This document shows positions 12,697 through 24,863 of a stretch of 64,000 bases of DNA, piece by piece (positions within the stretch are counted from its first letter, which is position 1; each line of letters begins with the position of its first letter). Below the pieces are notes generated by a model that had not been told where the DNA came from, did no database searches, and saw only the letters and a list, made by a program, of their open reading frames with translations. Source of the DNA: Fremontodendron californicum (Eukaryota > Streptophyta > Magnoliopsida > Malvales > Malvaceae); assembly GCA_030761205.1 (NCBI GenBank), contig JAULJL010000025.1, forward strand, positions 134,001 to 198,000. The letters are read 5' to 3'. The position numbers and the translations under genes were made by a program.

Positions 12697-15525
12697 ATGG
12701 ATATTGATGAGCAAATTGGAGAACAAGATTCAGCTGCTGGTTCATCTTCAGTTGCTGCACCCTCAGCAGCACCTCCAGTAGCTGATCGTAATTTAGCTGA
12801 GGCAGTTGCGGCCTTGGCAAGAGTAATTCCCGCTTTGACTGCCCCTGCTGAAAAGGGGATAGTTGATTACTGTAAAGATTTGAAGAATATGGGTTGCAAG
12901 ATTTTCACGGGGTCTTTGGAATCAGATTTAGCCTGGTCATGGCTACAAAAATTTGAGACTACTTCCATTACTCTTCAGATTCCCGAGTCTATGAGGTTAC
13001 CATGTGCGGTGCAATTTTTGGAGGATCATGCACACACATGGTGGAAAACTACAGTGCAAAGGTATGTTGGACGTCCTGCCATAACCTGGGCAGATTTTCG
13101 AAGAGAGTTTGAAGAAAAATACTATTCTCGGGCCTTGCGGGAAAAGAAATGGACTGAGTTTATGAATTTAAAACAGGGTGGTATGTCAGTATCAGAGTAC
13201 GAGCAAAAATTCAGTGAACTATCAGAATTTGCTCCATCGATAATAGCCAACGATGCTGATAGATGCAAGAAATTTCAAGATGGGCTACATGTTAGTATTC
13301 GAGATAGGTTGACGACCCTGGATACAGATGACTTTAATAAATGGGTCAACATGGCAATTAAAGCTGAACAGAATCTGAAAGAAATGAAAGATAGAGAAGA
13401 GATGTTCAGAAAAAGAAAAGGGCAGTTCTCCAGTGAGGACGTGAGGCCTAAGAAAAGTTATGTAGAAACCAGTGTCAGTGGTTCCAAACCCTTGAGATTT
13501 CAGGAGGGATTAGACAGAAAGCCTATTGGTGGTTCTTCTAGTAGACTTATCATTGGACCTCAACAGCAGACTAGATTGCCACCTGGGAGGTCAGGAGGAC
13601 CTCGTACACTGACTTATCCTCAGTGTCCCCATTGTGGGAGGAATCACCCTGGTGAATGTTGGAGACTACAGGGTGTGTGTTTTTACTGCAAAGAACCGGG
13701 ACACATGAAACGGGATTGTCCCAAGCTGGAGAACAAGGCAGTTACTAGTCAGTTGTCAGTGGGTCAAAGAGAAAGGACCCAACCTACTGCTGCACATCAG
13801 CCGACAGCAGTTAGAGATAGAATTGGGGTACAATCTCAAGTTGGTTCATCTATTGGCCCTCGACAGAGTGGACAGTCGGGTAGACCTCGAACTGCAGCCA
13901 GAATTTATGCTATGACCCATCAACAGGCTCAGGCTACTCCTGAAGTGGTTACAGGTACTCTCCCAATTTCTAAGGCAAATGCTAGGATCTTAATAGATCC
14001 GGGTGCAACTCATTCTTTTGTTGCTAATTCATATGTCAAGCATTTGGGTAGAGAGTCTAGGAGGTTAGACATCCCTATGGTCGTTAGTACCCCAGTGGGA
14101 GAAACTTTGAAAATTGATGTGGTTTATCCAGATTGTACCGTTATGGTTCAGGAGCATGAATTACCAGTTAATTTGTTTCCATTAGGAATGTATGATTTTG
14201 ATGTGATTTTGGGAATGGATTGGTTGTCTAAACACAATGCAGTGATAGATTGTTTTTCCAAAACTGTGACTTTTAAGAAGTCAGGAGACTCGGAGTTTAC
14301 TTTTCAAGGAGAAAGGAAAGTTTTACCTTCTTGCCTTATCTCCAAGATGGCAGCCAATAGATTCTTGCAAAAAGGGTATTCTGCTTACCTTGCTTATGTG
14401 ATTAACAAGGACATACATGAGGCAAAGTTGAAAACTATACCTGTGGTCAAAGAGTTTCCTGAGATCTTTCCTGAAGAATTAGTCGGTTTACCTCCTGACA
14501 GGGAATTGGAGTTTACTATTGACTTAATCCCTGGCAGTGCTCCTATTTCTCAGGCACCCTATAGAATGGCACCTTCGGAGCTAAAGGAATTGAAAGTGCA
14601 GTTGCAAGACCTAGTTGACAGAGGTTTCATTCGGCCTAGTACTTCACCGTGGGGAGCACCGATTTTATTTGTAAAGAAAAAGGATGGATCTTTACGATTG
14701 TGTATCGACTATAGACAATTGAACAAGGTCACCATTAAGAATAAGTATCCTTTGCCAAGGATTGATGACTTGTTTGATCAGTTGCAAGGTGCAAGTGTGT
14801 TCTCCAAAATAGACCTAAGATCGGGTTATCATCAATTGAAGATTAAAGAATCTGATATTCCAAAGACTGCTTTTAGAACTCGATATGGTCATTATGAATT
14901 CTTAGTTATGCCTTTTGGGCTAACTAATGCACCTGCAGTCTTTATGGATTTGATGAATAGGGTGTTTCGGCCCTACTTAGATAAGTTTGTTATTGTTTTC
15001 ATCGATGACATCCTAGTTTATTCCAGGAATAAGGATGATCATGTAAGCCATTTGAAAACGGTGTTGCAGACCATGCGTGAAAAGCAACTTTATGCTAAAT
15101 TTTCCAAGTGTGAATTCTGGCTAGACAAAGTAGCATTCCTTGGTCATGTAGTATCTAAGGAAGGGATTTTTGTGGATCCACAAAAGATAGAAGCTGTAGT
15201 TGCTTGGGAAAGACCCACTAATGTCACAGAAGTTAGGAGCTTTCTTGGATTGGCAGGGTACTATCGAAGATTCGTGGAAGGATTTTCCATGATTGCCTCT
15301 CCTTTGTCAAAATTAACAAGGAAGCATGCTAAGTTTGAGTGGACTGATGAATGTGAGCAAGCTTTCGAAGAGCTCAAGCATAGATTCACCACAGCACCAG
15401 TTCTTACACTACCATCAGGGAATGGAAGCTTTGTGGTATACAGTGATGCCTCGAGGCGAGGTTTGGGTTGCGTTTTGATGCAACATGGGAAGGTGATAGC
15501 TTATGCTTCTCGACAACTGAAATAG
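12697..15525 (+). pseudogene. gag-pol: Gag-protease-RT part of element 1 polyprotein (truncated)
   Basis: A 942-codon open frame. In order: a retrotransposon gag domain (roughly residues 60-235), a cysteine/histidine motif CPHCGRNHPGEC, a canonical CX2CX4HX4C zinc knuckle starting at about residue 328, an aspartic protease motif IDPGATHSF (Asp about 434; DPG instead of DS/TG), reverse transcriptase with FIDDIL (catalytic Asp pair about 770-771), and the start of RNase H (YSDAS). It ends at TAG (15523-15525) where element 2 has a glutamine codon, cutting RNase H in two. Residues upstream of Met-1 here are lost to the 8-bp deletion. The encoded proteins would package and reverse-transcribe element RNA in cytoplasmic particles. 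Identification is secure; function is doubtful. Confidence 0.95.
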
Positions 15526-15567
15526 CATGAGCAAAACTATCCCACTCATGATTTAGAGTTAGCGGCA

Positions 15568-16890
15568 GTGGTGTTTGCACTGAAAATTTGGAGGCATTAT
15601 TTATTTGGAGAAAAATGTACAATCTACACTGATCATAAGAGTCTGAAATATGTGATGGATCAGAAAGAATTAAATTTGAGGCAAAGGAGATGGTTGGAAT
15701 TGATAAAAGATTATGACTGTGTAATTGACTATCACCCAGGAAAGGCCAATGTAGTGGCCGATGCTCTTAGTAGAAAGTCTTCTAGTTCTCTTGCTCATAT
15801 CCGAGCAATTCAGAAACCCTTACAAAATGAGTTGAAGTCTTTACCTTTAGAATTGATGATTGATGAGAATAATCTCCTGATAGCCCACTTGAAGGTTAAA
15901 CCGATTCATATTGATTGGATACGTGAAGCACAAAATAATGACCCTATGTTGGTAAAGTTAAAGCAAGAAGTAAGGGATGGTGTGAGGACTGACTATCAAT
16001 TAAAGGATGATGATGTACTGATAATGAGAAATAGGCTTTGTGTGCCTCAGGATGAAGAACTCCGGAAGGTGATTTTGGAGGAAGCTCATAATGCACCATA
16101 TGCGTTACATCCCGGTAGCGTGAAGATGTATCGAACCTTAAGAGAACATTATTGGTGGCAAGGTATGAAACGAGACATAGCTGAGTTTGTTTCTAGATGC
16201 TTGGTATGCCAACAAATTAAAGCCGAGCATCAAAAACCTTCTGGGAAATTGAACCCCCTACCTATTCCTCAATGGAAGTGGGAAGATATTGCTATGGATT
16301 TCGTTTCGGGATTGCCAAGAACACAGTCTGGTTATGACAGCATTTGGGTGATTGTTGATCGTCTGACAAAATCAGCTCACTTTTTGCCAGTCAAGAAGAC
16401 TTTTTCCATGGAAAGATTGGCTAAACTTTATGTGAATGAAATTGTTAGGTTACATGGTGCCCCAGTATCGATTGTATCTGATCGAGACCCCCGATTCACA
16501 TCTCGATTTTGGCCAAGTTTGCAGAATGCTATGGGCACTAAACTCAAGTTCAGTACTGCTTTTCATCCTCAGACAGATGGGCAATCTGAACGGACAATTC
16601 AAATTTTGGAAGATATGCTCAGATCTTGTATTATGGAATTCAAAGGAAACTGGGATGAACACTTGCCTCTAGCAGAATTTGCGTATAACAATAGTTATCA
16701 GTCCAGCATCGACATGGCTCCGTTTGAAGCTTTATATGGAAGGAAGTGCAGAACTCCAGTGTGTTGGGATGATACAGATGAAAGGAAATTACTAAGTCCA
16801 GAAATTGTTATGATGACTGCAAACAAAGTTAAGGTAATTCGAAAAAAAGATAAAAATAGCTCAAGATTGACAAAAGAGCTATGCAGATAA
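15568..16890 (+). pseudogene. pol: RNase H-integrase part of element 1 polyprotein
   Basis: The same frame as the upstream piece, open from 15526 right after the TAG; the first ATG is at 15568. It contains the rest of RNase H (IYTDHKSL, ADALSRK), the integrase HHCC zinc finger (HPGS at residue 181, CLVC from 211), and the integrase core with a D,D-35-E triad: Asp 244, Asp 305, Glu 341 (35 residues between the last two). It ends early because of a +1 insertion in the A-run at 16841-16848, which shifts the frame into a stop at 16888-16890. Integrase would join element cDNA to host DNA in the nucleus. Confidence 0.94.
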
Positions 16891-17083
16891 TCGGAGAAAA
16901 GATTTAGAGTTTGAAGTTGGTGATATGATATTTTTGAAAGTGACTCCTTGGAAGGGAGTAATCCGGTTTGGAAGACGAGGAAAGTTGGGTCCTCGATATA
17001 TAGGGCCGTATGAGATCATTGAACGGATTGGCCCAGTTGCTTATAGATTGTCCTTACCAGAAGAATTGTCATGAATTCATAAT

Positions 17084-17347
17084 GTGTTCCATGTTTCTAT
17101 GCTCCGAAAGTACATTTTTGATTCTTCACATATATTGAAGGACTTGCCTATGGAAATTGAGGAAAATTTAACTTATGAAGAGCAGCCGGTTGAGATTTTG
17201 GATAGAAAGGACCAAGTTCTAAGGACTAAGACTATTCCATTACTGAAAGTTCTTTGGAGGAATCATTCATATGAAGAAGCTATATGGGAAAGGGACGAAG
17301 ATATGCGGACTCAATATTCTCACTTGTTCAATCAAGTTGGTAAGTAA
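17084..17347 (+). pseudogene. pol: Integrase C-terminus and chromodomain-like end, element 1
   Basis: An 87-codon piece in the shifted frame, starting at MFHVSML after a nonsense TGA at 17072-17074 (element 2 has a glycine codon there). It holds a chromodomain-like tail with VLWRNH and AIWERDEDM motifs, typical of chromovirus integrases, and ends at TAA just before the polypurine tract. The GPY/F module lies upstream in the same frame at about 16900-17070. In chromoviruses this domain is thought to steer integration to heterochromatin; here it is separated from the catalytic core by the lesions. Confidence 0.88.
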
Positions 17348-17369
17348 ATTTCGAGGACGAAATTTTTCT

Positions 17370-17377
17370 AAGGGGGG
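17370..17377 (+). promoter_or_regulatory. Polypurine tract, element 1
   Basis: AAGGGGGG ends 5 bp before the 3' LTR start (17383), in the position expected for priming plus-strand DNA synthesis. Confidence 0.88.
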
Positions 17378-17382
17378 TAAGT

Positions 17383-19866
17383 TGTAACAACCGAGGTTAC
17401 GTATAATCATGTAAAGTTAAATCCCGAAAATTTTAAGGACAAACTTGGAAATTGGTAAGAAGTTATAAGTGAAGGAAATAAAAGAAGAAAGGATCAAAAT
17501 GAACATATTAAAAAAGTTTAGGGGCTTAATGGTTATTTATAAAAAGTTGAGGGACTAATATGCAATTATCCCAAAAACAAGAAAAATATCTCTTTTCTTC
17601 ATCCTTTCTCCCGAAAATTCTACACATTTTTTCATTCTCTTCTTCAAGTGCAGCCGGCTCCATCATCTCTCTCTCTCAAAAAAAAAAAAAATTCTCTTCA
17701 AACAATTCCACCAAAATCTCAACAACAATTACATCCAAGGTTAGTTTCTTGATAAATTCTTCATTTTCTTTAGATATCTACTTGGGCATGCTAAGATCAT
17801 AGCTCCATAAACATGTTAAGGTCTGAAATCCATCTATTAAGTATGAATTTTACTCATTCTTGGTAAGAATTAAAAGGATTTGAAAGCATGAACAAGAAAA
17901 TGGGAAGAAAAAGCAAAACAGGGGAAACTGAGCATGCTTGCTGTTCGGATTTTCTGGGTTCGGTAAATTAGGGTTTGTATTTTTTTGATATTTTTCCTAG
18001 AAACTAGACTTCAATATGAGAATTTTGGTTTTTGAATCACCCAAAACCGATAAGCGGTTAAAAAGATAAAATTCGGTGCAGTTTACTGTTCTGTGTTGAT
18101 CTCTGTTTCAGCATGGTTTCGGGATTTATCAAATTTGATCAAAATTTTGTTCTAGTTGTATAAGTTAGTTATTTTATTCATAAATTAGATATATTGGTTG
18201 AAATAAAACAATTGGGATCACTTCCAAATTCCTTACCAAACTCAAGTTATGATTTTCTAATCTAACTTGATATTAAGGAATTTATTGCCTAAGAGAAATA
18301 TAGTATCAAATGATGGTTATGGATTATGAAAATCTCTAAGGCATGGAATACTAGAAACGAATTTGATAAGGACATGATTATGGAGTTGAATTATGGAGAA
18401 AATGATTATGGAAATGATATTAAAAATTAAGGATATGTTGTTTTGAGAATGAGAAATTAGTATATGGGGTAGATTTATGGGACTTAAGTTACATTCAAAA
18501 ATTGTGTAATGCTTTGAGCATGTATAGATACTAATTATTGTTAATCTCTAGGCCACGTAGATCCGACGTCACCTGTGGATCCCGAAGTTTCAGGTCGAGG
18601 TGTACAGTGAGATCATCCAAAGGATTGTGAGTAGACAACAACTATAGTTATTTGAAATATTTTTAATTATAATTATATATATATATATTTTTTTACATAA
18701 TATTTATTTTACGTATTAAAGGTATATACGATATTTAATCATATGAATTGATTTGTTATTAAAGTACTTTTATTTCAAGAAATATTATATCGAGTAAGTT
18801 GGTTGATTTTATGAAATATAATTTTACATAGAATTTGACGTACATGGTTTTGGCTCCACCTGACTTAATGTATGAGATTATTTCCTTGACCGGAATACGG
18901 GAGCTGCGTGCTACGCCTTTGTGGCGGGAGCCACCTCCAGAGTCCCCATTCCGTGATATTAGACCGGAATACGGGAGCTGCGTGCTACGCCTTTGTGGCG
19001 GGAGCCACCTCCAGAGTCCCAATTCCGTGATATTAGACTGGGGTATGGGAGCTGCGTGCTACGCCTTTGTGGTGGGAGCCACCTCCAGAGTCCCTATCCC
19101 GTTATATTTGCCTTTTGGGGGCACATCATAGCGACACATATGCCTTTGGGGCGTCCTATGGTGGTATTGGCCTTTGGGGCCGGCTACTAGTATGCCTACA
19201 TGGATGTTGCCTGGTTATTTCATGGATGTATTCTTGTGCATGACAGAAAGTTGGAGCCCAATTATACGAAACTTGAATTACTTTACGGATTTTATTCATT
19301 GATTTAATATTGTTATACATTTGAAAAGCTTGCTACGTCTTTGAATTACTTATTATGGTTTTATTATTATTTATTTTGAAAATGTCAATTATACTTTACA
19401 GATTTCCATTATGGTTTTCACACGCTTTAAATGTTGTCTACTCATTGAGATATTCATATATCTCACCTCCTCTTATTTCTCATTTTTAGGACACACTTAG
19501 GTGTCGGGATTGCTGTCTTCCTCTACTCTCCGCTTCAAGAGTATATTGACGTGGTGGGCATCATATCTAAATTTCTAGAAGATTTGGTCTTTTGATGTTT
19601 TTATCTAGAAAACCTTGCTGAAATAGGTTTATTTCTGGATATATTGTATATATTTGAAGATATGAGACAATAGATCAATATGTTTGATTAGAGAATAAAT
19701 TGATCATGAATAATTTTTGAATATGCATGGATATATGTGGTAATAGTATTGAGAAATACTGTTGGTTGAGGATATAAAATTGAGTGTTATTTGCAGGAGG
19801 GTTATAGTTGAGATAGAAAGGAAACTCTGCCGGATTTTAGGTAGATTATCCGGACAGGGTGTTACA
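17383..19866 (+). repeat. 3' LTR of element 1 (long type)
   Basis: A 2,484-bp direct copy of 10062-12541. Differences seen by eye are a 4-bp expansion of an AT run near 18680 and substitutions near 19070, 19608 and 19688. The 74-bp repeats are at 18889-19099. Confidence 0.95.
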
Positions 19867-19973
19867 ATTTATGTAATTGTAATATATCTATGTAATTGTA
19901 ATATATTTATGTAATTGTAATATATATAGTAGTATTATCTATGTAATTGTAATATCTAATGTTTTCAGATCCC

Positions 19974-22900
19974 TAATAATGTTAATTGTAATATATACAT
20001 GTAGTTGTAATATATCTATGTAATTGTAATATATTTATGTAATTATAAAATGTCTATGTAAGTGTAATGTATACATGTTGTAGACACCTAATTTTGTCCG
20101 GATCCCTAATCAGGTAATTTTTCTTCCTTGAGATGTTTCAGAATGCAGAAAAGCTATTCTCATCCTGTGCTTGCTTCCTAGAGAAAGGGATGGGGAGTGG
20201 CAGGTGGTATTCCAAGACTTTGTTTAAGAGGTCAAGCATGAAAAGTCAATATGGAAAAAATCAACCTCGAAAAAGTCAACTCTGAAAGTCAACTACTAAA
20301 AAAAATCAACCCTTATTCAAAATCAAGATTCAAAGTTATATATCTATGTAATTGTAATATATCTATATAAATGTAATACCACCTACAGCAATTGTAATAT
20401 ATGTACAATCACCACTTAAATAGATATATTAAACCAAATTTATTACAATTACACAAATATATTACAATTATATAGATATATTTCAATTACATAGATATAT
20501 TACATGGATACATTACAGTTACATAGATATATTTCAGTAACATAGATACATTACAATTACACATTAGATATATTAAAATACATGTAATATATAATGTTTT
20601 CGAATTACATTGATATATTAGAATTACATAGATACATTGGATATATATATATATATTACAACTACATAGATATACTACAGTTACATAGATATATTACAAT
20701 TACATAGATATATTACATAGATACATTACAATTACATAGATATATTACATAGATACATTACAATTACATAGATATATTACAATTACATAGATATATTAAA
20801 ACTACATAGATATAATATTACAATTATATAGATATATTATATTATATATTACAATTACATATATACATTATAATTACACATTAGATATATTAAAATACAT
20901 GTAATATATAATGTTTTCGAATTACATTGATTTATTACAATTACACAGAAATATTACAATTACATAGATATATTACATAGATACATTACAATTACACATT
21001 AGTTATATTAAAATACATGTAATATATAATGTTTTCGAATTACATTGATATATTAGAATTACATAGATACATTGGATATATATATTACAATTACATAGAT
21101 ATACTACAGTATCATAGATATATTACAATTACATAGATACATTACATAGATACATTACAATTACATAGATATATTACAATTACATAGATATATTACATAG
21201 ATACATTATAATTACATAGAAATATTACAATTACATAGATATATTAAAACTACATAGATATATATTTACAATTATATAGAAATATTATATTATATATTAC
21301 AATTACATAGATACATTACAATTACACATTAGATATATTAAAATACATGTAATATATAATGTTTTCGAATTACATAGATATATTAGAATTACATAGATAC
21401 ATTGGATATATATATATATATATTACAATTACATAGATATACTACAGTTACATAGATATATTACAATTACATAGATATATTACATAGATACATTAAAATT
21501 ACATAGATATATTACAATTACATAGATATTTACATAGATACATTACAATTACATAGATTATTACAATTACATAGATATATTACAATTACATAGATGTATT
21601 AAAACTACATAGATATATATTACAATTATATAGATATATTATATTATAATTACATAGATATTTATACATAAATATCTATGCAATTTTAATATATTATAAT
21701 TACATAGATATATTAAAACTACGTAGATATATTATAATTACATAGATGTATTACAATTACACAAATTTATTACAATTATATAGATATATTACAATTACAT
21801 AGATATATTACATAGATACATTATAATTACATAGATATATTACAATTACATAGATATGATACAATTACACAAATTTATTACAATTATATAGATATATAAC
21901 AATTACATAGATATATTACAATTACATAGATATATTAGAATTACATAAATCTATCTATGTATTTATGTAATTCTATAAATATTGTAATTTTAATATATCT
22001 ATGTAATTGTAATTACATAGATATATTACAATTACATAGATACATTACAATTTCGCATTAATATATCTATGTAATATATCTATGTAATTCTAATATATTT
22101 TTGTAATAGATATATTTCACATGTAATATACAATTACATTCATATATATATTACAACTACATAGATATATTACAATTACATAGATATATTACAATTACAT
22201 ATATATATATATATATATTACAATTACATAGATATATTACAATTACATTGATATATACATAGATATATCATTACATTTATATAGATATATTATAATTACA
22301 TAGATATATTAAAATTACATTATATATTACAATTACACAGATATATTAAAATTACATAGATATATTACAACTACATAGATATTACAATTACATAGATATA
22401 TTACAATTACATATATATATATATTACAATTACATAGATATATTACAATAACTAATATATTACAATTACATAGATATATTACATTTATATAGATATATTA
22501 TTAGAATTGCAATTACATAGATACATTACAATTACATAGATATATATATTTTACAATTACATAGATATATTACAATTACATAGATATACTACAATTACAT
22601 AGACACATTACATAGATATATTACATAGACACATTACAATTACATAGATATATTACAATTACATAGATATATTACATTTATATAGATATATTATAATTTC
22701 TGAAAATATTAGATATTACATGTATACATTACAATTACTAAAAATATTAGATATTACATGTATACATTAGAATTACTGAAAATATTAGATAATTGATAAT
22801 GTATACATCTATGTAATTGTAATATATCTATGTAATTGTAATATATCTATGTAATTGTAATATATCTATGTTATTGTAATATATCTATGTGATTGTAATA

Positions 22901-22989
22901 TATTTATGTAATATATCAATGTAATATAACATAGATACATTATTAATTGTAATATATTTATGTAATTGTAATATATCTATGTAATTGTA
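19974..22989 (+). repeat. 3.0-kb segmental duplication, copy B
   Basis: Near-identical counterpart of 2912-5929 in direct orientation. Its left edge lies about 107 bp after element 1. Its right edge is where GTAATTGTA continues as TTAATAGATAC instead of ATATATTTATG. Confidence 0.88.
20079..20337 (+). mobile_element. LTR 5'-end fragment, duplicate of 3017-3275
   Basis: Starts TGTAGACACCTAATTTTGT and is truncated into satellite at the same place as the 3017 copy. It was therefore copied with the segmental duplication and is not an independent insertion. It differs at a few bases (for example near 20272 and 20417). Confidence 0.65.
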
Positions 22990-23081
22990 TTAATAGATAC
23001 AATTACATAAGAGAAACAATTACATAGATACAATTACATAAGTAAAACAATTACATAGATACAATTACAATTACATAAATA

Positions 23082-23641
23082 GAATTATAATATATCTATG
23101 TAATTGTAATATTTCTATGTAATTGTAATTGTAATATATTTATGTAATTGTAATATATCTATGTAATTGTAATATATTTATGTAATTGTAATATATATAG
23201 TAGTATTATCTATGTAATTGTAATATCTAATGTTTTCAGAAACAGTAATGTAATTTACATAGATATATTACAAATATATTACATTTACATAAATACAATT
23301 ACACAAATATATTACAATTACATAGATACAATTACATAGATATATTACAATTACATAAATAGAATTATAATATATCTATGTAATTGTAATATTTCTATGT
23401 AATTGTAATTGTAATATATTTATGTAATTGTAATATATCTATGTAATTGTAATATATTTATGTAATTGTAATATATATAGTAGTATTATCTATGTAATTG
23501 TAATATCTAATGTTTTCAGAAACAGTAATGTAATTTACATAGATATATTACAAATATATTACATTTACATAAATACAATTACACAAATATATTACAATTA
23601 CATAGATACAATTACTGAAATTATCTAATGTATACATGTTT
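23082..23641 (+). repeat. 280-bp tandem satellite unit, two copies
   Basis: GAATTATAATATATCTATG anchors lie at 23082 and 23362, 280 bp apart, matching the units at 9521 and 9801 almost base for base. This block replaces the roughly 220 bp that separate the two matching stretches in copy A (5930-6150). Confidence 0.8.
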
Positions 23642-24260
23642 TCAATAATTGTAATATATCTATGTAATTGTAATATATCTATTACTTGTAATATATTTAT
23701 GTAATTATAATAATGTTAATTGTAATATATACATGTAATTGTAATATATAACAATACATGTAATTACATATATATTACATAGATATATTATAATTACATA
23801 AATATATTACAGTTACATAAAACATTAGACTTACATAGATATATTTATATAATTGTAATTAATAGAATTGTAATATATTTACATAGATATTTTATAATTA
23901 TATTAGAATTACATATCTATGTAATATATCTATGTTGTAATGTATACATAAATATATTAAAATGACATAGATATATATATATATATATAATTGTAATATC
24001 TATGTAATTGTAATGTATCTATGTAATTCTAATATAAATATGTAATTGTAATTTTAATATATCTATGTAATTGTAATATATATCTATGTAATTCTAATAT
24101 ATCTATGTAATTGTAATGTATCTATGTAATTAGATATCTATGTAATTGTAATATATTTATATAATTGTAATTGTAATATGTTTATGTAATTGTAATGCAT
24201 CTATGTAATTGTAATATATTACAATTACATAGATATATGTATAAATATCTATGTAATAAA

Positions 24261-24560
24261 GGAATCAAATATCAAACTTGCTTCTTAATGGTGAAAGATA
24301 TAATGCAAAATGTCATACTAGGCACACATTTTATATCTTTACTCAAACCTTACAAAGTGACAAATCAAGAAATCAGCACTAGAATATTAAACACCAAAAT
24401 AACATTTCCTTTTATAGAAAAACCAAAAGTTAAAAATCTTAATCTCTTAAAATCTTTGTCTATTCATAGAGGACAAATCAATAATTTAATTAATTATAAA
24501 CAAAACAAATCTCTTTTCTCAAGGAAGAAATTCACTTCAAAAAAATTAGTGACCAACTAA
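24261..24560 (+). pseudogene. Caulimovirid-like polyprotein fragment (protease C-terminal region)
   Basis: About 100 codons on the plus strand, read in from satellite and ending at a stop. The translated motif VILGTHFISLLKPY followed by KITFPFIEKP and a lysine-rich stretch resembles the region after the aspartic protease active site in endogenous Caulimoviridae (Florendovirus-like) polyproteins. The catalytic Asp region and the RT domain are missing. The match is by recognition of pattern, without alignment. It is an incomplete endogenous viral relic with no sign of function. Alternative: a divergent gypsy protease edge. Confidence 0.5.
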
Positions 24561-24863
24561 AAACAAAATCTCAAACGAGGCTTAGTGATCAATACAGATA
24601 AAATGGAAAAAATGAAAATAAAAGAAGAAAAGATAATTGTTGAAAAGACGATTTTATTGCTGGGATTTTTTTAAAGAGTTTTTTCAGAGAAATTCTTCCT
24701 TCAGATGAAAAACTTGCCTCTTACATTGATTTTAGAAGTCTTATATAGAGGCTGGCTCCATGATTTGTCTTAGCACTATTGTGCAGGGAATATATTCCCT
24801 GGCTCTAGTCCTATTTGGATGCTTTAGCATCGTTACAACTTTTGAATTTTCAAACTGAAACTT
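24561..24863. other. AT-rich spacer between two caulimovirid-like fragments
   Basis: Non-satellite DNA with no supported coding region. It contains a TCTTATATAGAGGCTGGCTC stretch that looks like a TATA-box context on the plus strand, and a repeated GGGAATATATTCCC/GGGAATCTATTCCC palindromic motif (about 24787 and 24868). It may be viral intergenic DNA, but this is not established. Confidence 0.35.

Larger units (their letters stand above)
10062..19866 (+). mobile_element. Ty3/gypsy chromovirus (Tekay/Del-like), element 1, full length
   Basis: A complete LTR retrotransposon of 9,805 bp with LTRs at 10062-12541 and 17383-19866, TG...CA ends with the 6-bp inverted repeat TGTAAC/GTTACA, a tRNA-iMet PBS, a polypurine tract and a 5-bp TSD. 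Its interior encodes gag, protease, RT, RNase H, integrase and a C-terminal chromodomain-like region. Long LTRs, the GPY/F module and the chromodomain place it in the Tekay/Del clade of plant chromoviruses; the clade call is inferred from domain architecture. The coding region has an 8-bp deletion near the gag start, two nonsense codons and one frameshift, so it should not encode a full polyprotein. LTR divergence by eye is about three substitutions plus one 4-bp AT expansion over 2.48 kb, indicating a recent insertion. Confidence 0.96.
19867..24260. repeat. Satellite array, right flank of element 1
   Basis: The first five bases, ATTTA, are the right TSD. The array resumes the interrupted 280-bp unit to about 19967, crosses a short junction (ATCCCTAATAATG) and then enters duplication copy B. 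The 280-bp unit appears twice at 23082-23641. Apart from the LTR fragment at 20079-20337 no gene or other island is seen. Confidence 0.9.
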
